From contig NZ_MDCB01000001.1 in the NCBI RefSeq assembly GCF_002939705.1, positions 186,001 to 250,000 on the forward strand: DNA of 64,000 bases, given 5' to 3'. Positions 46,656 through 55,804 of the stretch are shown one piece after another (the stretch's first letter is position 1; every line of letters starts with the position of its first letter). The notes beneath the pieces are model-generated. The model searched no databases. It was given only the letters and a program-made list of their open reading frames with translations, and was not told the DNA's origin. This stretch comes from Xanthomonas albilineans (GTDB lineage Bacteria; Pseudomonadota; Gammaproteobacteria; Xanthomonadales; Xanthomonadaceae). Both the position numbers and the translations under genes were made by a program.

Positions 46656-48354
46656 TGGCCACCCATCCCTTCACGACTTGCGCCACGCGCTTGGAATCCT
46701 GTTTGACTGCTTCGCGGGCTAGGCGCAGACGTTCTTCGTAAGCGTCGGGCAGGGCGATGGCGGGATTGCCGCTGCCGGCGATGCTGGCGGTGTCTTCGCC
46801 CAGCGACTGCAGCATCGGGTTGCCGTCTTCCAGCATCGACAACTTGGCATCGTGGGGTGTCGCGTTGTCGTTGTCTTTGGCGCCGGCCGCCGGGGCTGGC
46901 CCGGCGATCTGGCGCAGCGCTGGGCGCAGCACGCCGAACAGCAGCGCCAACACCACGGCGGCGCCGAGCACCATACGTAATCCGCTCATCACCCGCGGAT
47001 CCTGCCACCAACTGGGTTTGTCGGTGGTTTCCGTGGCTTCATGCACGAACGGAGCGTTCATCACCGAGACGGTGTCGCCGCGCTCGGCGTTGAAGCCGAC
47101 CGCCTGCTTGACCAGCCCTTCGATACGCGTCAGTTCGGCCGCGCTCAGGGCCTGTTCGACCATCTTGCCCTTGGGACCGGGCCGGGGCACATGGTCCACC
47201 AGCACCGCGACCGACACCCGCTTGATCCGGCCTGCTGGCTGGCGAGTATGTTGCAGGGTGCGGTCCAGTTCGTAATTGCGGGTAGCGCTCTTGGAGCTCT
47301 CGGTCGGGTTGGCGGCCTGCTGGTTTGCCCCTGCCGCAGCAGCCGGGGTACCTGCGGCGGCTGGCTGACCTGTCGGGGTGGCACCAGGCGAGTTGCTGGT
47401 CGCGCCCGGTACGCCTTGCGGACCGCCCTTACTGGTGTTGCTGTCGCTGACCTGTTCGCTGCGCAGCTTGGGCGGATCGCCGTTGTACAGCTCTCGTGCT
47501 TCTTCGGTCACCGAGAAGTCCATGTCCACGCTGACTTCCGGATTGACCCGACCGGGGCCGGTCATCGGTTCCAGTAACTCGCGAATGCGTTGGTTGAAGG
47601 AGCTTTCCTGGCGGCGGATCTGGTCGAACTGGGCGGCGTTGAGTGCGGCGTCGCTGTTGGGGTCGGCGATGGTCAGCATGCGTCCGCTCTGGTCGACCAC
47701 GGTCACCCGGTTCGGCGATAGATCCGGAATGCTGGAGGCCACCATGTTGACGATCGCATCGACCTGGTTACGTTCCAAGGTATTGCCGCCACGCAGTTCC
47801 AGCACCACCGAGGCGCTGGCGGCTTCGCGCTGACGGGTGAACGCGCTCGGCTTGGGGATGGCAAGGTGTACTCGCGCCTCGCGCACTGGGCGCAGGCTGG
47901 CGATGGTACGCGCCAGCTCGGTTTCCAATGCGTGCTGGTAGCGCGCGTTCTCCACGAATTGGCTGACCCCGAAGCCCGGATCTTTTTCCATCACTTCGAA
48001 GCCCATGTTGCCGCTGCTGTCGGTCAGGCCGGAGCCGGCCAGTTTCAACCGGGCGTCGTAGAGTTTTTCCTGCGGCACGGTGATCGCACCGGTGCTCGGG
48101 TCGAGCTTGAATGGGATCTGCGCGGTGCGCAGCAGGTCGGTGGCCTCGGCCGTGCCTTTCTCGTCCAGGCCGGTGTACAGCGGGGTGTAGTCCGGTTTCT
48201 GCGACCAGAAAAATACGAACAGGCCAGCAGCCACGGCCACCGCGATCATCGCCATCAAGCCGATGCGTCGGGTGATCTGTAGGCTCTGCAGGCGATCGAA
48301 CCAGGCGCCCGCTTTTTCGCTGTTGATTGTTTCTTTGCTGAGCGCAAGCGCCAT
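46645..48354 (-). CDS. fliF: Flagellar MS-ring protein FliF
   Basis: 569 residues. TM1 is near residues 32-52 (IGLMAMIAVAVAAGLFVFFW), then ring-building domains (GLDEKGTAEATDLLRTAQIPFKL, LARTIASLRPVREARVHLAIPK), a low-complexity loop of Pro/Ala/Gly, and TM2 near 455-475 (MVLGAAVVLALLFGVL). The cytoplasmic tail ends with the FliG-binding segment (AKLSMLEDGNPMLQSLGED and onward). It lies 11 bp after fliE. Confidence 0.98.
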   Translation of the reverse strand: MALALSKETINSEKAGAWFDRLQSLQITRRIGLMAMIAVAVAAGLFVFFWSQKPDYTPLYTGLDEKGTAEATDLLRTAQIPFKLDPSTGAITVPQEKLYDARLKLAGSGLTDSSGNMGFEVMEKDPGFGVSQFVENARYQHALETELARTIASLRPVREARVHLAIPKPSAFTRQREAASASVVLELRGGNTLERNQVDAIVNMVASSIPDLSPNRVTVVDQSGRMLTIADPNSDAALNAAQFDQIRRQESSFNQRIRELLEPMTGPGRVNPEVSVDMDFSVTEEARELYNGDPPKLRSEQVSDSNTSKGGPQGVPGATSNSPGATPTGQPAAAGTPAAAAGANQQAANPTESSKSATRNYELDRTLQHTRQPAGRIKRVSVAVLVDHVPRPGPKGKMVEQALSAAELTRIEGLVKQAVGFNAERGDTVSVMNAPFVHEATETTDKPSWWQDPRVMSGLRMVLGAAVVLALLFGVLRPALRQIAGPAPAAGAKDNDNATPHDAKLSMLEDGNPMLQSLGEDTASIAGSGNPAIALPDAYEERLRLAREAVKQDSKRVAQVVKGWVASEA

Positions 48355-48365
48355 CGTCTTCTACC

Positions 48366-48728
48366 TTACAGCGGCATGTTCATCACGTCCTGGTACGCCT
48401 GGACGAGTCGGTTGCGGACTTCCACCGTGGCGCGGAACGCCACCTGGGACTGCTGTGCGGCCAGCATGACTTTGGCCAGGCCGGCATTGGGATCTCCCAA
48501 TTCGAATGCTTTGGCAAGATTGCCTGAGTTCTGCTGAGCCTCGTTGACGCCACTGATTGCGTTGCGCAGGGTCTCGCTGAAGCTCGGACCTTGGACGCCC
48601 TGGTTGCCGGTCAGGCCCTCGATCGCATTACTACGCGCCGTATCGCCCACCCGCGCCGGGGCTGCCTGGCCGACTTGGCCCTGGTAGCTGCGGATTTGCG
48701 AAAGAATGGAGCTGATGGAGTCGCTCAT
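48366..48728 (-). CDS. fliE: Flagellar hook-basal body protein FliE
   Basis: A 120-residue FliE. The C-terminal half is typical: FSETLRNAISGVNEAQQNSGNLAKAFELGD, then LAKVMLAAQQSQVAFRATVEVRNRLVQAYQDVMNM. It links the MS ring to the rod. It is the first gene of fliEFGHIJK and starts 39 bp after a sigma-54 promoter core. Confidence 0.97.
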   Translation of the reverse strand: MSDSISSILSQIRSYQGQVGQAAPARVGDTARSNAIEGLTGNQGVQGPSFSETLRNAISGVNEAQQNSGNLAKAFELGDPNAGLAKVMLAAQQSQVAFRATVEVRNRLVQAYQDVMNMPL

Positions 48729-48766
48729 ACGTGAAAGTCCATGCCGGAAGGCGGCCCATCCAGCAA

Positions 48767-48782
48767 TGCAAACCGTGTGCCT
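48767..48782 (-). promoter_or_regulatory. Predicted sigma-54 promoter of fliEFGHIJK
   Basis: Minus strand: AGGCAC and TTTGC with the GG-N10-GC core, about 40 bp before the fliE ATG. Confidence 0.75.
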
Positions 48783-48820
48783 AAACTGTTGGCAAGGTCG
48801 ACTGTCGGGAGTGACATGTG

Positions 48821-48842
48821 CCGCGTCGACTTCCTGACGCGG
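48821..48842 (-). terminator. Small hairpin between the glycosyltransferase and fliE
   Basis: CCGCGTC pairs with GACGCGG around an 8-base loop. No T-run follows, so it is only a possible terminator of the glycan unit. Confidence 0.35.
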
Positions 48843-48969
48843 CGGCGTGCGCTGCCAACGCCAGGCATGCCAGGCGATTGACGCCGCTGTCGGTGGAGGT
48901 AGCGACAGTGCTGGACTTCACTGGTGAGGTGAACGGGGGCCTGGTTCGCAGTGCGTTGCTGGGCGGCGT

Positions 48970-51900
48970 TCAGTCGGGCAACCAGGCCGTTCGCCATTCC
49001 TCCAGGTTTGCACCCTGTAACATCCAGTCGCGTTTTACTGCGGCTTGCAGTGCGGCGCCTGCCGCGGTGCGCGCGTGGTCATCGGCAAGATGCGCGCGGA
49101 TCGCCGTGACCCAGTCGCGGAAACGGTTCTTCACCAAGGTCGTGGGCAGTCCACCGTCACGGTAGGGTGGCAGGTCGCTGGCCACCACCGGGTAGCCGCA
49201 GGCACCGTATTCGAGCAGGCGCAGGTTGCTTTTGCAGCGGTTGAACAGGTTGTCTTCCAGCGGCGCCAGGGCCAGATCCAGTTCGAGCGCGGCCAGGGCC
49301 TGGGGATAGCGGGCGAAGTCCACACCGGCATGCACCTCGGCCACATGCGGGCGCAGCCGCTCCGGGCACATGCCCATGAAGACCCAATGCACTTCGCCGG
49401 CCAATGCCTTGACCACGTCGGCGATCAGTTCGAGATCGCCGGTATGGCTGGCGCCACCGGCCCAACCGACCCGTGGCTTGTCCGAGATCGCGCGTGCCGG
49501 TACGGCCAATGCGCCCCACATATCCGGGGCCAGGCGATTGCGCACGACCCGGATGTCCGCGTGCAGGCCGGCAAGGGCATCGGCCAGGGCCGGCGTGGAC
49601 ACCACCACCCGGTCCACCAGGCTGGCGGCACGGCGCAGCGAACGCAGCACGTCTTTGGGCATCTGCGCGCGGTGTACGCTCTTCAATGGCAGGTTGGGGA
49701 GGTAGTCGTCCAGTTCGTAGACTTTGAATGTGTCGCAGAAGCGGCGTAGTCGTTCCATTTGCGCCAGTTCCGCATCGCCGACCCGGCGCTGCACGATCAC
49801 CGCGTCGACGCCGATGCGTTCGGTTTCCACCGGATCGAGCAGTCGTGCGTAGTAAACGCCATCGATCTGTCCGGCGGTGGCGAGCGCCTGAAATGGCTGG
49901 ATCACGCGGTAATGACCGCTGCCGAACGCATCGCCCGGATGCGCCAGCACGCGCGGCAAGGGCTTCCACGAAAGTGGCTGCCAGGAAAAATCGGATTCGC
50001 CCAATTTGAAGCCGCCAGGCTGGTCCAGGCTCAGACTGGGCGAATGGGCGGGGTCGTGCGCCATTGCCGGTAGCCAGCGCTGTAGCAGGGCATCAGTGGC
50101 GGCGTCCGCACGCGCTGCTGCGGTGGGTTGCAGCAGCAGCGCATCGGGTGTCCAGAGCGTCCATTGGCCCTGCGCCGCGGCACGCAGGCAGAGATCCACA
50201 TCAGCGCCGCCTGTGCCGAACGCGGCGGCGTCGAAGCCCGACAACTGCTCGAACAGTGCGCGCCGCACCAACAGGCAGCGCTCGGAGACGGCGCTGTAAC
50301 GATGCGTCACCTGCAACCGACCCATATAGCCAGGCTGTGCCATCGCCTCGCCGGCAAACGCGTGGCCGGCGTCACGCAGCAGGCCCGGCAATAGCCCGGC
50401 GTGGGTGATCGCGCCATCGCTGGAAACGCCCTTGGCGCCGACGATGCCCACTTCCGGACGCTGTGCGTGGTTCATCAGTGCGTGCAGCCAACTGCCCTGG
50501 ACCAGATTGCTGTCAGCGTCCAGGAACAACAGGTACTCGCCCTGTGCTTGCGTCGCCGCCAGATTGCGGGCTTCGGCCTGACTGACGCGTTGTTCCAGCG
50601 CGAACACGCGGATGCGGCCGTTGCCCAACTCGGCCACGGCTTGCATCCATTGGGTGATGGCGGGTGCGATGCTGACGTTGTCGACCAGAAGCAGTTCGTA
50701 AGCCGGGTAGGTGGTGTGCTCGAGCAGGCTGACCACCACACTTTGCAGTGCCGATAGATTGTCCTGTCCCAGCAAGACGATCGAGACCGGCGGCTGTTGG
50801 GCGTGGCCGTAGTCGATTCGCCACAGTCCGCCTGGCAGCGCATCGGCCCTGGCGTCGGTGTAACCGCGTGCCAGCAGATGCGCCACGATGGCCTGTTGGC
50901 GGGCGTCAGCGCCGGCATCGGCCGGTGCCGGTGAGGTAATCAACAGCGGTTCGGCTAGATGCGCGATGCTGGCGCCGGCATCGCGCAGGAACAGGCGCAG
51001 GATCAATTCCAGTTCGCTGGCGCCGTCGTAGCGGGGATCGAAACCCCCCAGTTCGCGGACCAGGGTGCGGCGGAAAATCCAGTGGCCAGCGGTGGCGAGC
51101 GGGTTGCCCAGCAACAGATCCAGGTCCGGGTCCGGGCGCAGCACCGGCGCCAGGGTCTGTGCGTCCAGCGCCAGCCATTCGTCCGCATACAGCGCGCTGC
51201 ACTGCGGATGCTGGGCAAGTTCCAGCAGCAGGCGCAGCAGGCCGCCCGCGCAGAAGCGGGTTCCAGCGACGACGCGCAGGCACCAGTCGCTCGCCGCGCT
51301 TGCCTCCACGGCGGCGTTCATCGCGGCGGCATCGGCGTTGGCTGCCAGCGGCGCTAGCGATTGCACCCTCGGGTCCGGCCACGGCGTCGCGGTGCCCTCG
51401 CTGAGGACGAGGACGCGCAGGTGGACGAAAGCGGCGCCGTCCAGCAGCAGGCTGTGCAGCGTCGTGTCCACGGCGGCGATCTCGGTTGCGCGCGCATCGA
51501 TCAGCACCGCGAGCCGTGCCGGGCCGCCCAGTGCGGCCATGCGTGCGTCGATGAGCGCGCGTTGGACCGGCGTCGGTTGCCGGCGCGCCTGCCAGTCGCG
51601 TAAGGCGTCTTGTATGCGGCTACGTGCATAGGCGGTTTGGATGGCCTGTATCAGGTCTACCGGTGCGGTGCTGCCGCCGGCCAAGGGCGTCACCCCGACC
51701 AGACGCACGTCGCCATCTCCTCGATACCAGCCCATCGCGCGCACGCCGCGGCGGAAATCGTCGTGGCCCTGATCGCCGATCCCCGGCTGATCGCGGCCGG
51801 TCTGGCTGTACTGTTCTTGCGACACGCGAAAGCGGGTCAGTGGCTTGGCCAGCAAAGCCAGATCGCCGCGATGCAGGAGTTTGGCGTACATCGACAGGTC

Positions 51901-52494
51901 GCCGACCCAATGCGTCACCCGGCCGTCCAACGACATCAACTGATCGCCGAACTCCAGCAAATCGCGGCGCCGGCACAGCACGCAACTGGGTTCGCCGATG
52001 AAGTTGATGGTGTGGTCGGCGAGGAAGGACAGCAGTTGCGGACCGTCCAGCCGCACATCGTCTGCGAATGGGAAGGCGGTGGCGGGGATGTCTTCTAGTG
52101 GTGCATCGTCGCTGCCGATGCGCTGGCGCCGCGACGAGGCCAGCACCACATTCGGGTGGCTGCGCATGGCGGCGACCAGCGCCGCGATGCAGTCCGTTTC
52201 CAGCACATCGTCGTCGTGCAGGAACTTCAGGTACTCGCCCTCGGCCAGCGCGATGCCGCGCACGGTGCTGCCCAATTCGCCGTAGCGGCTCGGGTTGCGG
52301 TGGTAGCGGATCGGCAGGCGTGCGTCGGCGCGACGGCGCTCCACGATGGCCGCGATCGCGTCATCGGGGTTGTCGTCGCAGATCACCAGCTCCAGCGTCG
52401 GGTAGGTCTGCGCGAGTACGCTGTCGAGCGTCTGCTCGAAGTAGCGTGCCTTGTAGGCCGGCATGACCACGCTGACCAGGGGGAGGGGACTCAT
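48970..52494 (-). CDS. Multi-domain glycosyltransferase, probable flagellin glycosyltransferase
   Basis: 1174 residues with three modules. Residues about 1-270 are a GT2 domain (VSVVMPAYKARYFEQTLDSV; DDD motif in FLHDDDVLE). Residues about 560-800 hold a second GT2-like domain (VSIVLLGQDNLSALQSVV; LFLDADSNLV). The C-terminal 310 or so resemble a GT4-type (GT-B) transferase (VGWAGGASHTGDLELIADVV; LLEYGACGYPVVASD). Large enzymes like this next to fleQ and fliE in polar flagellates build the glycan on flagellin; here flagellin itself is outside the window. It has its own sigma-54 promoter at 52555-52570. Acceptor and sugars cannot be read from sequence. Confidence 0.88.
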   Translation of the reverse strand: MSPLPLVSVVMPAYKARYFEQTLDSVLAQTYPTLELVICDDNPDDAIAAIVERRRADARLPIRYHRNPSRYGELGSTVRGIALAEGEYLKFLHDDDVLETDCIAALVAAMRSHPNVVLASSRRQRIGSDDAPLEDIPATAFPFADDVRLDGPQLLSFLADHTINFIGEPSCVLCRRRDLLEFGDQLMSLDGRVTHWVGDLSMYAKLLHRGDLALLAKPLTRFRVSQEQYSQTGRDQPGIGDQGHDDFRRGVRAMGWYRGDGDVRLVGVTPLAGGSTAPVDLIQAIQTAYARSRIQDALRDWQARRQPTPVQRALIDARMAALGGPARLAVLIDARATEIAAVDTTLHSLLLDGAAFVHLRVLVLSEGTATPWPDPRVQSLAPLAANADAAAMNAAVEASAASDWCLRVVAGTRFCAGGLLRLLLELAQHPQCSALYADEWLALDAQTLAPVLRPDPDLDLLLGNPLATAGHWIFRRTLVRELGGFDPRYDGASELELILRLFLRDAGASIAHLAEPLLITSPAPADAGADARQQAIVAHLLARGYTDARADALPGGLWRIDYGHAQQPPVSIVLLGQDNLSALQSVVVSLLEHTTYPAYELLLVDNVSIAPAITQWMQAVAELGNGRIRVFALEQRVSQAEARNLAATQAQGEYLLFLDADSNLVQGSWLHALMNHAQRPEVGIVGAKGVSSDGAITHAGLLPGLLRDAGHAFAGEAMAQPGYMGRLQVTHRYSAVSERCLLVRRALFEQLSGFDAAAFGTGGADVDLCLRAAAQGQWTLWTPDALLLQPTAAARADAATDALLQRWLPAMAHDPAHSPSLSLDQPGGFKLGESDFSWQPLSWKPLPRVLAHPGDAFGSGHYRVIQPFQALATAGQIDGVYYARLLDPVETERIGVDAVIVQRRVGDAELAQMERLRRFCDTFKVYELDDYLPNLPLKSVHRAQMPKDVLRSLRRAASLVDRVVVSTPALADALAGLHADIRVVRNRLAPDMWGALAVPARAISDKPRVGWAGGASHTGDLELIADVVKALAGEVHWVFMGMCPERLRPHVAEVHAGVDFARYPQALAALELDLALAPLEDNLFNRCKSNLRLLEYGACGYPVVASDLPPYRDGGLPTTLVKNRFRDWVTAIRAHLADDHARTAAGAALQAAVKRDWMLQGANLEEWRTAWLPD

Positions 52495-52554
52495 AAACGC
52501 TAGGCCGTCTCAAAAGAAATGACATGGAGCGCATCGCGCCCGATCCATGCCCGA

Positions 52555-52570
52555 TGCAACATGTATGCCG
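52555..52570 (-). promoter_or_regulatory. Predicted sigma-54 promoter of the glycosyltransferase gene
   Basis: Minus strand: CGGCAT and TTGCA with the GG-N10-GC core, about 61 bp before the start codon at 52494. Confidence 0.7.
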
Positions 52571-52719
52571 GTCCTTGCGCAGCGTCGCGGTGGCGGCATG
52601 CTGCTGACCAGGCTCGGTGGTTTCGCTTGCTTACTTTTGTCGATACGGGAGGGCAGCGTCCTGCGTTCGATAGCGGCGTGCAGTTTTTGATCTGCGCCAT
52701 GCGCAAACGCGCCGCGCGG

Positions 52720-53853
52720 TTATTCCACGTAGAGGACGGTATCGAAGAAGTACATTGCATACTGGCGCAGACGCAGTTGCGCATCCGGCAGGATTTGGTC
52801 GAGGACGGCGACGATCTCCAGCAGGTCGAGCGCGTGGTGGTAGCAGGTGATGGCCATGCGCGGGCGGCAGCGCTGGATTAGTCCGGCGGCGCCACGCAGC
52901 ACCTGCGGCTCGAATCCCTCCACATCCATTTTCAGCATCGTGGCGCGTTCGATCAGGTCGTCCAGGCGGACACTTGGAACCATCACCGTGCCGTTGGCAT
53001 CGAGCCGGCTGCCCATGGTGCCTTCCGCGTGGAAGGCCAGGGTTCCAGCGACATCGGAGACCGCTGCATTGTGCAGGACCGTGCGCCCGGCATCGTCCGC
53101 GAGGTCGCGTTGCAGCGCGGCGAAGTTGGCCGGATCCGGCTCGAACGCGTGGATCGATGCGTAGCCATGGCGCGAGGCGGCGCGAAACTTCTTCACCGTG
53201 TCGCCGCGGTAGGCGCCGATGTCCACGTAGTGCTCGTTCGCACCGATCCGCAGCGGATGTGCGTTGGTGGGGTAAACGGAGAAGTATTCCTGCTCCATCG
53301 GGCACAGCACGTCCAGCAACGGTCGCCGGTCGCCGTTCATCCGCATTTGCAGCACGGCATCGAGCGTGCGCATGCTCAGGGGATCGGCGAGGCGTTCGCG
53401 TAGTGCGGCGAATTGCGCGCTGTGTGCTAGGGTCAGCTCGCGGGTTATACGACCGGTCTGATACACCAGTGGGATATCCAGGGCGTACAACAGCTCCGGA
53501 AGATCGATGCGGCGCCCGCTGCCTGCGCCTTGCAATTGCGCGAAGTACAGCCATGCGGTCGGCATGAATGCGCAGTTGATGGTGGGTAGCGCCGCCAGTC
53601 TCGGGTCGTTCCGGAACGCGTTGGTAGGCCGGATATCACTGAAACCCATGTCGGCGATATGCCCCTTATACAGCACATCGTCCAGGGCAATGATCTTGAT
53701 GCCCGGAGCGCGCTCGACCAGAGCCGCCGCCGCATGGGTTGCATAGATCCCACCGAGAGTCGAGCTGGGTGCCATAAAGATCGCGCCGCCCGCGTCTGCG
53801 CAGTGTGCAATCAGGTCTGTTTCGTCACGAGGCGTGCTTGAGGTGTCGGTCAT
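52720..53853 (-). CDS. FkbM-family SAM-dependent methyltransferase
   Basis: 377 residues from the ATG at 53853 (MTDTSSTPRDETD). The C-terminal 190 or so are an FkbM methyltransferase: SAM site HYVDIGAYRGDTVKKF, HAFEPDPANFAALQ, and the diagnostic MLKMDVEGFEPQVLRGA. The N-terminal half (FMAPSSTLGGIYATHAAAALVE) resembles the ThiF-like or sugar-binding N-terminus of some two-domain FkbM proteins, but I do not recognise it. In flagellin-glycan islands such enzymes O-methylate a sugar. It follows the hexapeptide gene by 173 bp and precedes the glycosyltransferase. Confidence 0.82.
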   Translation of the reverse strand: MTDTSSTPRDETDLIAHCADAGGAIFMAPSSTLGGIYATHAAAALVERAPGIKIIALDDVLYKGHIADMGFSDIRPTNAFRNDPRLAALPTINCAFMPTAWLYFAQLQGAGSGRRIDLPELLYALDIPLVYQTGRITRELTLAHSAQFAALRERLADPLSMRTLDAVLQMRMNGDRRPLLDVLCPMEQEYFSVYPTNAHPLRIGANEHYVDIGAYRGDTVKKFRAASRHGYASIHAFEPDPANFAALQRDLADDAGRTVLHNAAVSDVAGTLAFHAEGTMGSRLDANGTVMVPSVRLDDLIERATMLKMDVEGFEPQVLRGAAGLIQRCRPRMAITCYHHALDLLEIVAVLDQILPDAQLRLRQYAMYFFDTVLYVE

Positions 53854-54026
53854 GGATGCACTCGGGAGATGGGGGTTGGTGGAGATTGCTGCGATGGTCG
53901 CCAGAACAGTTGCCAGCATTGGCAAGCTTGGAAGCCCAGCCATGTCGCTCTCCCATACTTGTATAACGTTGCAATGTCTTGCTACTGGACGGTTTTAGGT
54001 CATTAGCGTGCAACCACTGTGTGCTG

Positions 54027-54644
54027 TCAGCACAGAATCCGTGCTCCGTTCGGCATCAGCGCATCGTAAAAGCAACGGTCGGGCAATACCTCCGGGAGCA
54101 TCCCAGGAAGCAACCATTCGCAATGCCGGCCGATCTTGCTGTCGCTGCGGGTCATGCTGGCGCTGCCCAGGGTACTGCCTTGGCCGATCTGAGTGCCGCG
54201 TCCAAGATGGACGCCGGCATGCAGTGTGGCGCAGGCGCCGATTCGTACATCCTGTTCGACAATCACCTGCCGTTCCAGCCAGGTACCCGCGCCGATGCTG
54301 CTGCCCGCCGCGAGATTGCAGCCAGGCCCCACGTACACATTGCCCATCAGCCGCACGCCGGCATCGAGATGCGCCTGCGGCCAGACCAGATCGATGGTGC
54401 GGTAGCCGGCCAGACGCACGTCGGCCAGCAGCTTGTGTCGGGACTGATTGACCGCCCGTTCGTCGAGCGCGACGAACACTTCAGTGTCCGCCGCCGCATG
54501 GCTAGTGTGCAGTTCGCTCAGGTCGAAGTTGTAGCGGTCGGAGGAGTGCAGCGCGAGGCTGACATGGACCAAACCACACGCCTGCGCGGTGCGTTGTGCT
54601 TGTTCCAGCGCGCTGCCGTCGCCGAGCAGCAGCAACGTTTTCAT
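54027..54644 (-). CDS. Left-handed beta-helix (hexapeptide) transferase-like protein
   Basis: 205 residues. The first 85 or so are a short alpha/beta part (KTLLLLGDGSALEQAQR). The rest shows a hexapeptide-repeat pattern (VYVGPGCNLAAGSSIGAGTWLERQVIVEQDVRIGACATLHAGVHLG) typical of NeuD/PglD-like sugar N- or O-acyltransferases. The start at 54644 overlaps the Rieske gene by 4 bp. It differs strongly from the other hexapeptide gene at 55805-56452. The acyl donor and acceptor are unknown. The last 35 residues (LLPGMLPEVLPDRCFYDALM) leave the repeat pattern. Confidence 0.78.
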   Translation of the reverse strand: MKTLLLLGDGSALEQAQRTAQACGLVHVSLALHSSDRYNFDLSELHTSHAAADTEVFVALDERAVNQSRHKLLADVRLAGYRTIDLVWPQAHLDAGVRLMGNVYVGPGCNLAAGSSIGAGTWLERQVIVEQDVRIGACATLHAGVHLGRGTQIGQGSTLGSASMTRSDSKIGRHCEWLLPGMLPEVLPDRCFYDALMPNGARILC

Positions 54645-55780
54645 CGTGCTTCCTCCAGCACGTTGGTGCGGTACCACAGGTGCTGGCGGACCAGTTCGGT
54701 TTCGTAGTCGCCGTGCATGCTCGCTGGGGAATGGGGGCCGAGGTGCGCTTGCAGGCGTTCCAACACGGCGGTGTCCTCGGCGATGACCTGATGCTCGATG
54801 CGGATCAATGTACTCAGCAACGCAGTGAAATCGGTACGCTCGTTCTTGCGGCGCGCGGTAGCCACCCACAGGTGGTAGTCGGTTTCATTGGGCGAGATCG
54901 GGTCGTACTGCTGTAGCACGAAGGAGTCGCCGCGTACGCTGTAGAAGTTGACGTTCGGATAGACGAACCAGTTGTAGAACGCGGAATCCTCGCCATAGCG
55001 CTCGCACAGTGGGCGGTACCAATTGTCGTGGTCGGCCATCTCCGCCTTGGCAGGGAAACTCAGCGCATCGAGGGTAGGGGCGTGGCCTGCTTGCAGCAAC
55101 TGCTCGACCACGGATGGCACTTCGGCCGGCCGTTCCACCTGAGCGGATGACTTGGGAGTGGCGGTCATCAGCGGATTGAAGGTCTTTGGATGGATGAACG
55201 GTAGATGGTTGTAGTCCTTCACGTTCTCCATGTTGAGCTTCCAGTTGTAGCGCACGCGATGGCAGCTGTAGATGATCTGCGAATCCAGGTGTGAGGACGC
55301 GACGCGTACGTTCTCCAGGAACTCCGGAGTAAATTGTTCCTCCAATGGCAACGGTTGTCCGGCCAGATTCACGAACAGCAGTTCACCGACCTGCTGCAGG
55401 TGCAGCTTGGTCAGGCAGATGCCGGCTTTTTCCTCTGCGGTGAATTGGTACAGGCCGGAATTGGGCAACCCACGCAGCTCGCCCTCGGCGCCGAACGACC
55501 AGGCATGGTACGGGCACACCAAGGGGCGTTTGCCGTGGGGTTCGCTCTGGATCGCCGATTGCCGGTGCGGGCATTGGTTGAGGAAGGCGCGGATGCCAGC
55601 GTCGGTGCGTTGCACCAGCACCGGCACGCCGGCGACCTGACGGGCGAAGAATTGGTTGCGCTCGCGCACCAGCGAGGCGAAGCCGACGAAGATCCATAGC
55701 CGACCGAATAGCCGTTGTTGCTCCAGGCGAAAGGTGTCCGGGCTGGTGTAGTGCGTGGCGTCGAGTGCGTGACGGGGCAT
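54641..55780 (-). CDS. Rieske-type [2Fe-2S] non-heme iron oxygenase
   Basis: 379 residues. The Rieske cluster ligands are Cys70/His72 (NQCPHRQ) and Cys89/His92 (VCPYHAW), a C-x-H-x16-C-x2-H pattern. The catalytic domain carries NWKLNMENVKDYNHLPFIHP, where His192 and His197 fit the mononuclear iron triad, and an acidic region near the end (IAEDTAVLERLQAHL) that probably supplies the third ligand. Such enzymes hydroxylate, demethylate or desaturate small molecules using electrons from a reductase; none is seen nearby. Its place among sugar and acyl genes suggests oxidation of the acyl group or sugar, but that is inference. It starts 24 bp after the NeuD-like gene and overlaps the next hexapeptide gene by 4 bp. 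Confidence 0.9.
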   Translation of the reverse strand: MPRHALDATHYTSPDTFRLEQQRLFGRLWIFVGFASLVRERNQFFARQVAGVPVLVQRTDAGIRAFLNQCPHRQSAIQSEPHGKRPLVCPYHAWSFGAEGELRGLPNSGLYQFTAEEKAGICLTKLHLQQVGELLFVNLAGQPLPLEEQFTPEFLENVRVASSHLDSQIIYSCHRVRYNWKLNMENVKDYNHLPFIHPKTFNPLMTATPKSSAQVERPAEVPSVVEQLLQAGHAPTLDALSFPAKAEMADHDNWYRPLCERYGEDSAFYNWFVYPNVNFYSVRGDSFVLQQYDPISPNETDYHLWVATARRKNERTDFTALLSTLIRIEHQVIAEDTAVLERLQAHLGPHSPASMHGDYETELVRQHLWYRTNVLEEAR

Positions 55781-55804
55781 GCGCGAGGATCCTGGTCGCC
55801 AGTA

